A DNA stretch of 64,000 nt from Pedobacter mucosus (lineage in GTDB: Bacteria > Bacteroidota > Bacteroidia > Sphingobacteriales > Sphingobacteriaceae): the NCBI RefSeq assembly GCF_022200785.1, contig NZ_CP087585.1, forward strand, positions 3,906,001 through 3,970,000. The letters are read 5' to 3'. Positions 45,648 through 55,208 of the stretch are shown here, one piece after another (within the stretch, counting starts at the first letter, position 1; every line of letters starts with the position of its first letter). Under the pieces are notes generated by a model, which had not been told where the DNA came from, ran no database searches, and worked only from the letters and a program-made list of their open reading frames with translations. A program made the position numbers and the translations under genes.

Positions 45648-46005
45648 CCTTTAATTAAAGATAGGTAAATTATGATTTTTGGGTTTGATTCTACAAAGGA
45701 TTATGATCTGTAAACGTACAAACGAAAATAATATTTTACCAAAATACGATTTTAGAATAGGTTTACTAATTAAAGCTACGTTTTTTACATGGTTATGAAA
45801 CAGATTAATAATTGCCTATCTATAAATATATTTTAACGAAATTAACTAATTACCTCACTGAAAACCTAGACATACACAATACGAAATATAATAATACGTT
45901 ATGACTTTAATTTATTCTAATTATTGTAATACAAAAGTTATAATTTAATATAAATTTGTGTAATTTTATCTATTGAATTGCGATCGGGCAATATTCCTAT
46001 TATAT
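45648..46005. other. 358-base divergent gap between porV and gldJ
   Basis: The gap is very AT-rich. The right part holds a perfect -7 box for gldJ (45951-45958). For porV I see no -7 box within one mismatch. I see no gene or repeat. Confidence 0.5.
45951..45958 (+). promoter_or_regulatory. gldJ: -7 box for gldJ
   Basis: TAAATTTG matches TAnnTTTG exactly and lies 47 bases upstream of the ATG at 46006. The nearest upstream TTG (45924-45926) is 24 bases away, longer than the usual -33 spacing. Confidence 0.5.
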
Positions 46006-47691
46006 ATGAAAAAACTATTACTTTATTCTTTAACTTGTTTGTTTTTAGCGGGGTTACTTTCTAGTTGTAGCTCTAAGGGTGGCAACAGCTCTAGTAAAAC
46101 AGGTATACCTTATGCAGACCGAAGAAGTAAAAAAAATCAGTCAGGAGCATTTTCTGTAGCAACGCAATATAAGCGAGCACCGGGTCCTGGTTTAATTCAG
46201 ATTGAAGGTGGAGTTTTGATTGTTGGCGGAAGCGCAATTGAAGTTCCGGGTGTCGAACCAAGTATTTACAACTATAAAAGACAGGTTACAGTACCTTCAT
46301 TTTATATGGATGAAACCGAAGTTTCAAATACCGACTGGTTAGAATACTTACATTGGATTCGCTATAATTACCCCGAAGATCGTGAGTTTTATTATAATGA
46401 GTTGCCTGATACATTAGTTTGGAGACGTGCTTTATCTTATAACGAACCTTATGTTGATAATTATTTAAGACATCCGGCTTACCGTGATTATCCGGTTGTA
46501 GGTGTTTCCTGGGAACAAGCATCTCGCTACTGCGAATGGAGAACATCACAAGCAAATGAATTTATTTTAAGGGAAAAAGGAATTTTAACTGATTATAGAA
46601 CTTTAGCTGGTGGAAATACTCGCCGTGGCAATAATACAACAGCAGCGGCTGCAACTACCCGCCCAGATAAACCTTTTAATACGGATGCGTATTTAAATGG
46701 CCAATATGATGATAAAGGCAGGAATGCACCTATAGATTATAATGTTAAATCCGGTGCTGCTACAACAACTGCAGGCGGAGCAACGGGAGCAGCAGCCGGT
46801 AGAAATAACGCTCAACCTAGAAGAACAGCAACATTGGAAGATGGTGTAATTATGCAACCTTACCGCTTACCTACCGAGGCAGAATGGGAATATGCAGCTT
46901 TAGGCTTAATTGGTAATACAGAATATGAAAATATAAGTCAAAATAAAATTTATCCTTGGAATGGCTTAGGTGTTAGTTCTGCTAGTAAAAAAACTCGAGG
47001 CATGATCCAGGCAAATTTTAAAAGAGCTTCTGGAGATTATATGGGTGTTGGCGGATCACTTAATGATAAAGGTGATTTAACTGTACCTGTTATTTCTTAT
47101 AAAGCGAATGATTTTGGCTTATACAATATGGCAGGTAATGTGAATGAATGGGTAAATGATGTTTACAGAACCGGAACATTTACAGATGCGGATGCATTTA
47201 ATCCTTATCGTGGTAATTACTTCGAAAACAAGCAACTTTCTGATGCTCAAAATGGAAAAATTGCTTTAGATAAATATGGTAAACCAATAAAGGAAAATGC
47301 ATATTCAGGGAAAAAATTAACTTGGGCCGAAAAACAGTCTTTATCTAAAAGAGCTGATTCTATCTCAAAATCGACAGACCCTAAAGCTGCAGTTACGAGT
47401 TATCAAGCAGATGAACGCGGTTATCGCGACAGGCAAAACAAATTGCTAAATGACGAAGGTGTAACCTTAGTAAATGATAAATCAAGGGTTTACAAAGGTG
47501 GATCTTGGAATGATATGGCTTATTGGTTAAACCCAGCTACACGTCGTTTTTTACAACAGGATGAATCATCTTCGGAAATCGGTTTCCGTTGCGCAATGAC
47601 GATGCTTGGAGCGCCAGAAATTAGTACACAAGGGAAAAGGCAATTTAAAAATCCTCCACCTAAAGCTTTTAACAGCAAAAGAACAAGATAA
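46006..47691 (+). CDS. gldJ: GldJ-like gliding/T9SS lipoprotein (FGE-sulfatase fold)
   Basis: This 561-residue lipoprotein has a lipobox at LLSSC (Cys21). The formylglycine-generating-enzyme-like fold is split. The first half has VSFYMDETEVSN-type sequence (FYMDETEVSNTDW, about 93-105) and YPVVGVSWEQASRYCEWR (about 163-180). The second half has RLPTEAEWEYAALG (about 286-299), NMAGNVNEWVNDVY and KGGSWNDMAYWLNP. An Ala/Thr/Gly-rich insert lies near 205-280. GldJ supports type IX secretion and gliding motility in Flavobacterium. I start at ATG 46006; the frame is open upstream to 45973 but the lipoprotein signal begins here. Confidence 0.9.
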   Translation: MKKLLLYSLTCLFLAGLLSSCSSKGGNSSSKTGIPYADRRSKKNQSGAFSVATQYKRAPGPGLIQIEGGVLIVGGSAIEVPGVEPSIYNYKRQVTVPSFYMDETEVSNTDWLEYLHWIRYNYPEDREFYYNELPDTLVWRRALSYNEPYVDNYLRHPAYRDYPVVGVSWEQASRYCEWRTSQANEFILREKGILTDYRTLAGGNTRRGNNTTAAAATTRPDKPFNTDAYLNGQYDDKGRNAPIDYNVKSGAATTTAGGATGAAAGRNNAQPRRTATLEDGVIMQPYRLPTEAEWEYAALGLIGNTEYENISQNKIYPWNGLGVSSASKKTRGMIQANFKRASGDYMGVGGSLNDKGDLTVPVISYKANDFGLYNMAGNVNEWVNDVYRTGTFTDADAFNPYRGNYFENKQLSDAQNGKIALDKYGKPIKENAYSGKKLTWAEKQSLSKRADSISKSTDPKAAVTSYQADERGYRDRQNKLLNDEGVTLVNDKSRVYKGGSWNDMAYWLNPATRRFLQQDESSSEIGFRCAMTMLGAPEISTQGKRQFKNPPPKAFNSKRTR

Positions 47692-47698
47692 CTTATAT

Positions 47699-47728
47699 AA
47701 AGTCCCGATGAGAATTGGGACTTTTTTT
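47699..47728 (+). terminator. gldJ: intrinsic terminator after gldJ
   Basis: A 9-base stem (AGTCCCGAT/ATTGGGACT, one G-T pair) with a 4-base loop followed by a run of seven T. It lies 8 bases past the gldJ stop. On the minus strand the hairpin is followed by TTTATATAAG, so it may also end the convergent biotin-carrier gene. Confidence 0.82.
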
Positions 47729-47740
47729 ATGTGCCAATAT

Positions 47741-48241
47741 CTAAATGAATTGAATTAGAACTTGATTTTTTTCTACTTTATCACCTTTACTAATGCTGAT
47801 TTTTTTAACCGTTCCATCAGCCGATGCTTTTAAAATATTTTCCATTTTCATGGCTTCCAATATTAATAGATTATCACCTTTTTTTACTTCACCACCTTCA
47901 TTAATAAATATATTTAGCACTAAGCCAGGCATTGGTGCTTTTACCTCTAAAATTTTGTTTGCTGTTAAATTATCTAAGCCTAATTGCTTTAATAATTGAT
48001 CATATTGATCTTCAATGCTAACAGTATAAATATTTCCGTTAACTTTAATCTTACAACTTTTATCGCTTGTATTAATTTCTACAACCTCGGTGTTAAATGA
48101 GCCGTTCTTGTAAATCACATTTGCAAAGCCACTCCCAGTTTCACTAATATCAAGCACTAAATCGCTATTATCAACAATTATTTTTGCGTTGTTAAACTCA
48201 ATCTCATATAGAAATTGCTCCCCTACTTTTACCTTTTGCAT
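47741..48241 (-). CDS. biotin carboxyl carrier protein of an acyl-CoA carboxylase
   Basis: This 166-residue protein has the C-terminal biotinyl domain (about 95-166) with the biotin-attachment motif LEAMKMEN (Lys132). The N-terminal 90 residues form the small beta-rich domain common to Bacteroidota acetyl- or propionyl-CoA carboxylase carrier subunits. The biotin carboxylase and transferase subunits are not in this window, so it works with proteins encoded elsewhere. It is the last gene of the leftward operon, 2 bases after the DUF4159 gene. Confidence 0.88.
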   Translation of the reverse strand: MQKVKVGEQFLYEIEFNNAKIIVDNSDLVLDISETGSGFANVIYKNGSFNTEVVEINTSDKSCKIKVNGNIYTVSIEDQYDQLLKQLGLDNLTANKILEVKAPMPGLVLNIFINEGGEVKKGDNLLILEAMKMENILKASADGTVKKISISKGDKVEKNQVLIQFI

Positions 48242-48243
48242 AA

Positions 48244-48942
48244 TTATTGAGTTAAAGCATATTGAATCAGATTAGCACCCATTTTTAACGCCCTATTTCG
48301 GGTTTCTTGGGTATCTTCTGGATAGGTACCGAAATCTTCCCATCCATTACCTAAATCACATTCAAATGTATAATAACAAATTACACGCCCTTTATAAATT
48401 AACGCAAAACCTTGCGGGCGCTTTCCATCATGTTCGTGAATTTTAGGTAGGCCGCCAGGAAATTTATATTTTTGATTATATAAAATATGATTTGCAGGAA
48501 GTTCCACAAAACTTAATTCAGGGAAAACTTTCTTCATTTGTGGTCTGATAAACTTATCCAAACCATAATTATCATCAATATGAAGAAAACCGCCACCTAA
48601 CAGGTACTGGCGTAAATTTTTAACTTCCTGATCACTAAAAACAACATTTCCATGCCCCGTCATGTATACAAATGGATAATTAAAAATCTCTTTTGAGCCA
48701 ACTTCCACAATACTTTCTTCTGAGTAAAAATTTGTTTTAAGGTTAGCATTGCAAAAAGCAATTAAATTCGGTAATGCTGTTCTATCTGCATACCAATCAC
48801 CACCGCCGTTATATTTTAATTTCGCAATGCGATAGGTTGGAGGAATAAAAGCGAAAAATATAAAGCTAACAGCTAAAAGGCTACAGCTAAGAGCGATTAT
48901 CCGAAACCTGGAAAACTGGAAATTGAAAACTGAAAACTTCAA
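48244..48942 (-). CDS. DUF4159 family protein, TTG start
   Basis: This 232-residue protein has an N-terminal hydrophobic segment (about 13-35, IIALSCSLLAVSFIFFAFIP) and a DUF4159 domain (about 38-230). The domain shows RIAKLKYNGGGDWYADRTALPNL-type sequence, FVYMTGHGNVVFS, LGGGFLHIDDNYG and YYTFECDLGNGWED, resembling a glutamine amidotransferase-like fold. No function is known. There is no suitable ATG; the TTG at 48942 is needed, 5 bases past the rsmE stop. Confidence 0.85.
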   Translation of the reverse strand: MKFSVFNFQFSRFRIIALSCSLLAVSFIFFAFIPPTYRIAKLKYNGGGDWYADRTALPNLIAFCNANLKTNFYSEESIVEVGSKEIFNYPFVYMTGHGNVVFSDQEVKNLRQYLLGGGFLHIDDNYGLDKFIRPQMKKVFPELSFVELPANHILYNQKYKFPGGLPKIHEHDGKRPQGFALIYKGRVICYYTFECDLGNGWEDFGTYPEDTQETRNRALKMGANLIQYALTQ

Positions 48943-48947
48943 ACTTA

Positions 48948-49652
48948 TTATCGATTAAGGTAATTGATTTCGAAACAGGTTGCCAGCGCTGCTGTTTCTG
49001 TTCTCAACCTGTTGTTCCCTAAAGTTAAAGCTTTAAAGCCTTTATTCAAAGCTAAATTAACTTCATCTAGCGTAAAATCTCCTTCAGGGCCTATCAATAT
49101 TAAATAATTTCCGAAAGGTTTAACTAAGTTAGAGATAAAATCCTTTTGATCATGATCAATACAATGCGCAATCAATTTGTCTCCTTCGAAGGCTGAATTT
49201 ATAAGCCCGTTATAAGAAATAGCATTATTTAATTTCGGATGATAAGCCTTTATTGATTGCTTAACTGCAGCAGTGATCACTTTATTTAATCGATCCTCCT
49301 TAACTACTTTCCGTTCAGACCGATCAGAAATTATAGGGGTAATTTCATCAATACCCAGTTCAGTAGCCTTTTCCAAAAACCATTCTAACCGGTCAATATT
49401 TTTTGTAGGCGCAACGGCAATATGTAAATAATGATTACGCTTTTGATATTCCCTGTTTACTTCAAGAATTGATAAGCTTACTTTTTTTGGATTATCTGAT
49501 GTGATTTCAGCGGTGTAAAATCCTCCTTTTCCATCAACAAGATTTACAAGTGTTCCAATTGGTAACCTCAAAACCCTTACACAGTGTTTGCTTTCTTCTT
49601 CGTTAAGATTATATGTGGATTGAGAAATATCAGGAGTATAAAAAATATGCAT
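48948..49652 (-). CDS. rsmE: 16S rRNA (uracil1498-N3)-methyltransferase
   Basis: This 234-residue SPOUT-class RNA methyltransferase has an N-terminal PUA-like domain (about 1-70; EEESKHCVRVLRLP) and the SPOUT knot: KATELGIDEITPIISDRSERK (about 87-107), LILIGPEGDFTLDE (about 183-196) and ALTLGNNRLRTETAALATC (about 206-224). It methylates U1498 of 16S rRNA. The gene is in the leftward operon, 8 bases past the CNNM/CBS gene. Confidence 0.95.
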   Translation of the reverse strand: MHIFYTPDISQSTYNLNEEESKHCVRVLRLPIGTLVNLVDGKGGFYTAEITSDNPKKVSLSILEVNREYQKRNHYLHIAVAPTKNIDRLEWFLEKATELGIDEITPIISDRSERKVVKEDRLNKVITAAVKQSIKAYHPKLNNAISYNGLINSAFEGDKLIAHCIDHDQKDFISNLVKPFGNYLILIGPEGDFTLDEVNLALNKGFKALTLGNNRLRTETAALATCFEINYLNR

Positions 49653-49660
49653 AGTTGAAA

Positions 49661-51088
49661 TTAATGATTATCAACCATATCTCCTTTATTGATCACTAAT
49701 TCTAACTTAATTGTTTCGATATTTTGATCCGTTTTCTTAAGAATAGTGAAGAGATAACCGTATGATTCATTGCTTTCGCCAACTTCTGGAATTCTTTCAA
49801 AGACATGTGATACTAAACCACCAATGGTATCAAAATCTTCGTCTTCAGGTAAGTCATGTGGCAAATGTTCGTTTACATCATAAACAGTAGCGAATGCATT
49901 CACAATAAACTCATTATCAGAAACTCTTTCTACCAATGGTTTTTCTTCATCGTATTCATCCTGAATTTCACCAACTAGCTCTTCAACGATATCTTCTAAA
50001 GTTACCATACCAGCAGTTCCTCCGAACTCATCTAATACAATAGCGATTTGAATGCGATTGCTTTGCAGCTCACTCATTAAATCATTAATTTTTTTAGTTT
50101 CTGTAACAAAATATGGCTTTCGAATAATGTCATTCAATGTCCAATGTTGATTTCCTGCCGCTACTAAAGGCAAAATATCTTTGGCGTGAATAATACCAAC
50201 AATCTTGTCCATAATCTCATCATAAACTGGCAAACGGGAATATCCTTCCTTAATAATCGTATCAATAACTTCCTCTTTGGGTGAAGTAAGTTCTATACCA
50301 GAAATTTTTGTTCTAGGAACCATGATATTTTTTACCACGCGTTCATTAAAATCAAAAACATTTTTGATTAATTCATGCTCATTATTATCAAGTGCACCAC
50401 TTTCTTTACCTTGATCCAGAAGATATTGCAACTCTTCTGAACTGTGTAAAGATTCATGTCCACCGCTTGTATCAATGCCAAAGGGCCTTAAAATTATTGA
50501 TGCTAAACTATTTAAAGTCCAGATAAATGGTTTAAAAACGACATAAAAAATCTGTAATGGAACGGAGATAAAAAGTGTGGTTGCAACCGGTCTTTGTATT
50601 GCAAAAGACTTAGGAGCAAGTTCTCCAAAAACAATATGCATCACCGTAATTACCGAAAAAGCAACAACCGTAGATGCAGAATGAATGAAAGTATCACTTA
50701 AACCGAAGTTTAAATTATCAAACATGTTTTTGAAAATAGTATGCATAACATCTTCACCCACCCAACCTAAACCAAGTGAAGCAAGCGTTATACCTAATTG
50801 TGTTGCGGCTAAATATCCATCAAGATTATGAATAATGCTTTTAGCCATTTTACCAACACGACTTCCTGTTTTAGCTTTTATTTCTATTTGAGATGCCCGA
50901 ACTTTAACAATTGCAAATTCTGCGGCTACAAAAAATCCATTTAAGATGACTAAAAATAAGGCTAAAAATAAACGCCAACCAACTGCTTGAGTATCTGCTG
51001 GTAGTGTTTCTACTAAAGCCAGACTAGATATAGGCAAATGAGGGCTAAACGTTATATTTAAAAGAAAGCTAATTGGTTGAGAAATCAT
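49661..51088 (-). CDS. CNNM/CBS-domain membrane protein (GldE/HlyC-type)
   Basis: This 475-residue protein has an N-terminal DUF21/CNNM membrane domain (about 35-225; NGFFVAAEFAIVKVRASQIE), a CBS pair (about 240-375; IMVPRTKISG, RLPVYDEIMDKIVGIIH) and a CorC_HlyC domain (about 385-470; DEDFDTIGGLVSHVF). This is the magnesium-transport or hemolysin-like family. Flavobacterium GldE, a gliding protein, is a member of this family, but I cannot say this is GldE. It overlaps the ppa stop by one base (TAATG). Confidence 0.9.
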   Translation of the reverse strand: MISQPISFLLNITFSPHLPISSLALVETLPADTQAVGWRLFLALFLVILNGFFVAAEFAIVKVRASQIEIKAKTGSRVGKMAKSIIHNLDGYLAATQLGITLASLGLGWVGEDVMHTIFKNMFDNLNFGLSDTFIHSASTVVAFSVITVMHIVFGELAPKSFAIQRPVATTLFISVPLQIFYVVFKPFIWTLNSLASIILRPFGIDTSGGHESLHSSEELQYLLDQGKESGALDNNEHELIKNVFDFNERVVKNIMVPRTKISGIELTSPKEEVIDTIIKEGYSRLPVYDEIMDKIVGIIHAKDILPLVAAGNQHWTLNDIIRKPYFVTETKKINDLMSELQSNRIQIAIVLDEFGGTAGMVTLEDIVEELVGEIQDEYDEEKPLVERVSDNEFIVNAFATVYDVNEHLPHDLPEDEDFDTIGGLVSHVFERIPEVGESNESYGYLFTILKKTDQNIETIKLELVINKGDMVDNH

Positions 51089-51639
51089 TAAGCTAATTCC
51101 CTAAATGTTGTGTTATAAAGTTCTATGCTTTCCTTAATTACTTTGTGCGCATAACGAACACCTAGTAAATGTTCAATAGTTACATTTTTATCTTCTAATG
51201 CTTTATAATCCTGAAAGAAACGAACAATTTCTTTCATTTGATGCGGAGGTAATTCATCTAAATCATTGATATAGTTAACTGACATGTCATGGGCAGCAAC
51301 AGCAATAATTTTATCATCCTGCTCACCATTATCAACCATATGCATCACACCAACAACTTTTGCTTCAATAAGCGTCATTGGATAAACATCAACCGAACAA
51401 AGCACCAAAATATCTAATGGATCTTTATCATCACAATATGTTTGTGGAATAAAGCCATAATTAGCTGGATACATTACAGAAGAAAATAAAACCCTATCTA
51501 ACTTAATTAAGCCAGATTCTTTATCAATTTCGTACTTTGCTTTTGATCCTTTAGGAATTTCAATAATTGCGTTTACTACTTCTGGTAAATTTGCACCAGG
51601 TGATACGCTATGCCATGCGTGATGATCGTTTTTTGCCAT
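51088..51639 (-). CDS. ppa: inorganic pyrophosphatase, family I
   Basis: This 183-residue hexameric cytosolic enzyme hydrolyses pyrophosphate. It has the metal-binding signature [10 protein letters not shown] (about 72-81), the first catalytic region [19 protein letters not shown] (about 26-44), and a later QDDKIIAVA. Length is normal for family I. It starts 7 bases past the DedA gene and ends in a TAATG overlap with the CNNM/CBS gene, so it is well inside the operon. Confidence 0.96.
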   Translation of the reverse strand: MAKNDHHAWHSVSPGANLPEVVNAIIEIPKGSKAKYEIDKESGLIKLDRVLFSSVMYPANYGFIPQTYCDDKDPLDILVLCSVDVYPMTLIEAKVVGVMHMVDNGEQDDKIIAVAAHDMSVNYINDLDELPPHQMKEIVRFFQDYKALEDKNVTIEHLLGVRYAHKVIKESIELYNTTFRELA

Positions 51640-51646
51640 TTTAAAT

Positions 51647-52300
51647 TTAAATATTTTTATCTTCTTCCGTACCTTTTACTACTTTTCTTTTTACAAAGGT
51701 AATTAATAATGGTACAGTTGTTATAAAGATAAATCCAATAATAATATATAATAAGTAATCGTTTATTTCTTCTTGAAATCTAAGTCCTAAAAAATAACCT
51801 AATAAGGTTAATGAGCAGGCCCATAATATGCCGCCAGTTAAGTTATAGAAGGCAAATTTCTTAAAGTCCATTCTAACTACACCAGCTAAAATTGGCGCAA
51901 AAGTTCTAACAATAGGAACAAATCTTCCCATAATCAGTGCAAAAGCACCCTGTTTGTTGTAATATGCTTCTGCAGATTTTAAATATTTTTTCTTAAAAAA
52001 GAAACTGTCTTTTCGATGGTACAATGCTGGTCCTGTTTTTCGTCCAAACCAGTACCCAACAAAGTTACCTAATATGGCAGCAATACTTAAAGAAACGATT
52101 AGCGTTATGATATTAACATCGAGTTGTTTATTGGCAACAAACATGCCAGCAAGAAACAAAAGATAATCACCTGGAAGGAAAAAGCCAAAGAATAAGCCAG
52201 TTTCAGCAAAAATTACAAACGCAACAATATAGAAACCGCCTTCCCTCAATAATTTTTCGGGATCAATCAAATGATGCAGGTTATTCCAAAAATCGTGCAT
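51647..52300 (-). CDS. DedA family membrane protein
   Basis: This 217-residue protein has about five membrane segments. The DedA/SNARE-associated signature appears as [11 protein letters not shown] (about 42-52) and [21 protein letters not shown] (about 116-136) with the characteristic Arg pair. DedA proteins support lipid-carrier recycling and envelope homeostasis. The gene is 47 bases downstream of nuoN, on the same strand, so it follows the complex I genes. Confidence 0.92.
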   Translation of the reverse strand: MHDFWNNLHHLIDPEKLLREGGFYIVAFVIFAETGLFFGFFLPGDYLLFLAGMFVANKQLDVNIITLIVSLSIAAILGNFVGYWFGRKTGPALYHRKDSFFFKKKYLKSAEAYYNKQGAFALIMGRFVPIVRTFAPILAGVVRMDFKKFAFYNLTGGILWACSLTLLGYFLGLRFQEEINDYLLYIIIGFIFITTVPLLITFVKRKVVKGTEEDKNI

Positions 52301-52347
52301 ATGGTCTTATTCGTAAAACTACAAATAATTATCAAACAAGTGCATAC

Positions 52348-53721
52348 CTATATTAGGTTTAAAACAATTGAAGGATATACTCCTAAAACAATTGTAATAA
52401 GTACTGAAATCAAGAGCACTATTTTGTATTGAGCCGGAGTAGAAAGCTCAGTTTCATCACCATCTTTAAACCACATTGCAACAATAACTTTAAAATAATA
52501 ATAGAAACCAACCAATGCATTTAAAATTGCAAACGCTACTAATAAGGTTTGATATTCTTGCATCACGTTTAGAAACATCAAATATTTACCGATAAACCCT
52601 GCTGTTAAAGGAATACCTGCTAAAGATAGCATGGCTACCGTTAAACATAAAGCTACCATAGGATTACGTTTTGCTAAGCCGTTGAAGCTATCAAAGCTAT
52701 CGCTACCCGTTTTTTGCTTAACTAAAATTAAAACTGCAAATGCAATAATAGAGGCAAATGTGTATGCTGCTGCATAAACAAATACATTATTATCAGAGTT
52801 TTTGGTAAGTACGATTAAAGAAAACAATAAATAACCAGCATGTGAAATACTTGAATAAGCCAGCATTCGCTTAAAGTTTTTCTGAAATAATGCAGTTACA
52901 TTGCCAATAAATAAGGTTAAGCATACGATAACCATTAAGGGCATAACATAAAAATCATGTAGTGGGGCAAACGTACCAGCAAATAATCTTAAAAAGGCAG
53001 CAAATCCAGCAGTTTTTACTACAGTACTCATGAAGGTAGTAATTAATGTAGGAGAGCCTTCATAAACATCTGGTGTCCAGAAATGGAAAGGTGCCGCACC
53101 AATTTTAAAGCTTAAACCGATCATCATTAAAATAACTCCTGGATAAAATATTGGAGATATAGCAATGCTGTTATCGATTAAATAAGCGTGAATCCTGTCT
53201 AAATCAAAGGAACCCGTTGCACCATAAATTAGGGTGATTCCAAACAGTAAAAATCCCGTTGAAAAAGCACCCATCAAAAAGTATTTTAATGATGCTTCAT
53301 TTGATGCAAAGTCTTTTTTACGAATACCAGCAAGAATATATAAACTCACCGACATAATTTCTAAACCCACAAATAGCATTGCCATGTTTTTGTATGATAC
53401 CATCATAATCATCCCCGCAAGGGCGAAAAGAATTAAGGTATAATATTCTGCAATGTTATCGCTTTTGGCGTGAAAATAGTTTTGGGTTAATAAGAAGATT
53501 AACAACGTTCCAACAATACAAACGCCAGAAAACGCTAGGGCAAAATTATCTGTTTGCATCATTCCGAAGTGAACAGCGTTACCATTCCAGGCGCCAACGG
53601 TAAAACCTAATGCAGTAAGTAAGCCAACAACAGTAAGTGGTAGCAATGCTTTATTCGCTTTAAACAAACCTGCATAAAGTACAATAAAAGCGGTTAAACT
53701 AATGGTTATTATAATATTCAT
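52348..53721 (-). CDS. nuoN: NADH-quinone oxidoreductase subunit N
   Basis: This 457-residue antiporter-like proton-pumping subunit of complex I has about 14 membrane helices. It has the Proton_antipo_M core: PFHFWTPDVYEGSPTLITTF (about 212-231), MLAYSSISHAGYLLFS (about 286-301) and SLAGIPLTAGFIGKY (about 369-383). It is the last gene of the nuo set, 3 bases from nuoM. Confidence 0.96.
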   Translation of the reverse strand: MNIIITISLTAFIVLYAGLFKANKALLPLTVVGLLTALGFTVGAWNGNAVHFGMMQTDNFALAFSGVCIVGTLLIFLLTQNYFHAKSDNIAEYYTLILFALAGMIMMVSYKNMAMLFVGLEIMSVSLYILAGIRKKDFASNEASLKYFLMGAFSTGFLLFGITLIYGATGSFDLDRIHAYLIDNSIAISPIFYPGVILMMIGLSFKIGAAPFHFWTPDVYEGSPTLITTFMSTVVKTAGFAAFLRLFAGTFAPLHDFYVMPLMVIVCLTLFIGNVTALFQKNFKRMLAYSSISHAGYLLFSLIVLTKNSDNNVFVYAAAYTFASIIAFAVLILVKQKTGSDSFDSFNGLAKRNPMVALCLTVAMLSLAGIPLTAGFIGKYLMFLNVMQEYQTLLVAFAILNALVGFYYYFKVIVAMWFKDGDETELSTPAQYKIVLLISVLITIVLGVYPSIVLNLI

Positions 53722-53724
53722 TGC

Positions 53725-55188
53725 TTAATTTACTGTGTTTAATTTTTGATTTACCTGTTCTAATAAATGTTGTACAGATGCCTCTGTTAAATGCAAGATT
53801 GGTTTCGGATAAACACCCAAAACTATAATCAAAGCACATATCGTGTAAAGAACTAATTTTTCAGTTCCTTTAATATCAGTGAAAGTAATGGTTAATTCAT
53901 TTGTTTTACCAAGCATAATGTTTTGGTACATACGCAACATATAAACTGCTCCAAAGATGATGGTTAATCCGGCAATAGCTGCTGCCCAAATTCCATAGTT
54001 GTAAACGCCCATTAACAATAAAAATTCACCAATAAAGCCATTGGTTCCAGGTAATGCCACTGTTCCTAAAATAATGATTAGAAAAGTGATGGCCAACTTC
54101 GGTGCCACTTTAGCAATACCACCCAAATCTTCAATTTTGTTTGTTTTTAAACGAGAGAAAATAATATCTAAAACAAAAAATAAACCTACTACATTTATAC
54201 CATGACTCAACATTTGAACCATAGCGCCTTGCATTCCTTGTTGATTTAGTGCAAATATCCCTGCTGAAATTAATCCAACGTGTGCAATAGAAGAATAAGC
54301 AACTAAACGTTTTGCATCTTTTTGGGTAAAGGCAATTATCGAAGCATAAACAATACCAATAATAGAAAGGATAATAGCTAAGTTTCCCCAATCTTGCACA
54401 CCAGCCGGAACAATTGGCAATAACCATCTAATTACACCGTATATACCCATTTTTAACATGATACCTGATAACAACATGATTCCTTGTGTAGGAGCTACTG
54501 TATACGTATCGGGCTGCCAAGTATGAAATGGGAATATTGGCATTTTAATCGCAAAGGCAATAAAGAAAGCCCAAAAAATCCATCCTTGCTGTGCGTTATC
54601 TAAGTTTAATGCGTAAAATGCTTGGATATCGAAATTGTGAGCGGGATTTTGAAGGTATAAATAGATAATTCCCATCAACATAAATAGAGAACCTCCGATA
54701 GTGTAAATAAAGAATTTCATATTTACGCTAATGCGATCTTTTCCTCCCCAAATGGCGCATATGAAATATATTGGAATTAAGGCTGCTTCCCATCCAATGT
54801 AAAATAAAAATGCATCCATTGCTGTAAAGACCAACAATAATCCACATTGCATAAATAAAATTAATGCATAAAATGCAGATGGATTTTTATAGTCGTGTTT
54901 ATAGCTTGATAAAATAATAATCGGCACCAAAAGATTTGTTAGTAATACCACAAGCATGCTAATACCATCAATTCCTGCATGAAAACGAATGCCTAAATCA
55001 GCAATCCATGGTAAGTTTGCTTCGAATTGAGTACTGGCATTTGGAATAAAATTGCAAGCAATAAATAAAGCTAAAGCTAAAGATGCTATCGATATAACAG
55101 TAGAAACTATTTTAGCCGATTTACCTGCGAATGCTGTAATAATAGCACCAACAAGTGGAAGAAATATAAGGAGTAAAAGTTGTTCCAT
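53725..55188 (-). CDS. nuoM: NADH-quinone oxidoreductase subunit M
   Basis: This 487-residue antiporter-like complex I subunit has about 14 membrane helices. Diagnostic parts are the N-terminal FHAGIDGISMLVVLLTNLL (about 70-88), the lysine-bearing IKMPIFPFHTWQPDTYTVAP (about 212-231), RLVAYSSIAHVGLISAGIFA (about 293-312) and ALPGTNGFIGEFLLLMG (about 378-394). It is 20 bases downstream of nuoL. Confidence 0.96.
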   Translation of the reverse strand: MEQLLLLIFLPLVGAIITAFAGKSAKIVSTVISIASLALALFIACNFIPNASTQFEANLPWIADLGIRFHAGIDGISMLVVLLTNLLVPIIILSSYKHDYKNPSAFYALILFMQCGLLLVFTAMDAFLFYIGWEAALIPIYFICAIWGGKDRISVNMKFFIYTIGGSLFMLMGIIYLYLQNPAHNFDIQAFYALNLDNAQQGWIFWAFFIAFAIKMPIFPFHTWQPDTYTVAPTQGIMLLSGIMLKMGIYGVIRWLLPIVPAGVQDWGNLAIILSIIGIVYASIIAFTQKDAKRLVAYSSIAHVGLISAGIFALNQQGMQGAMVQMLSHGINVVGLFFVLDIIFSRLKTNKIEDLGGIAKVAPKLAITFLIIILGTVALPGTNGFIGEFLLLMGVYNYGIWAAAIAGLTIIFGAVYMLRMYQNIMLGKTNELTITFTDIKGTEKLVLYTICALIIVLGVYPKPILHLTEASVQHLLEQVNQKLNTVN

Positions 55189-55208
55189 TATTTAATTTTG
55201 AACCCTTT

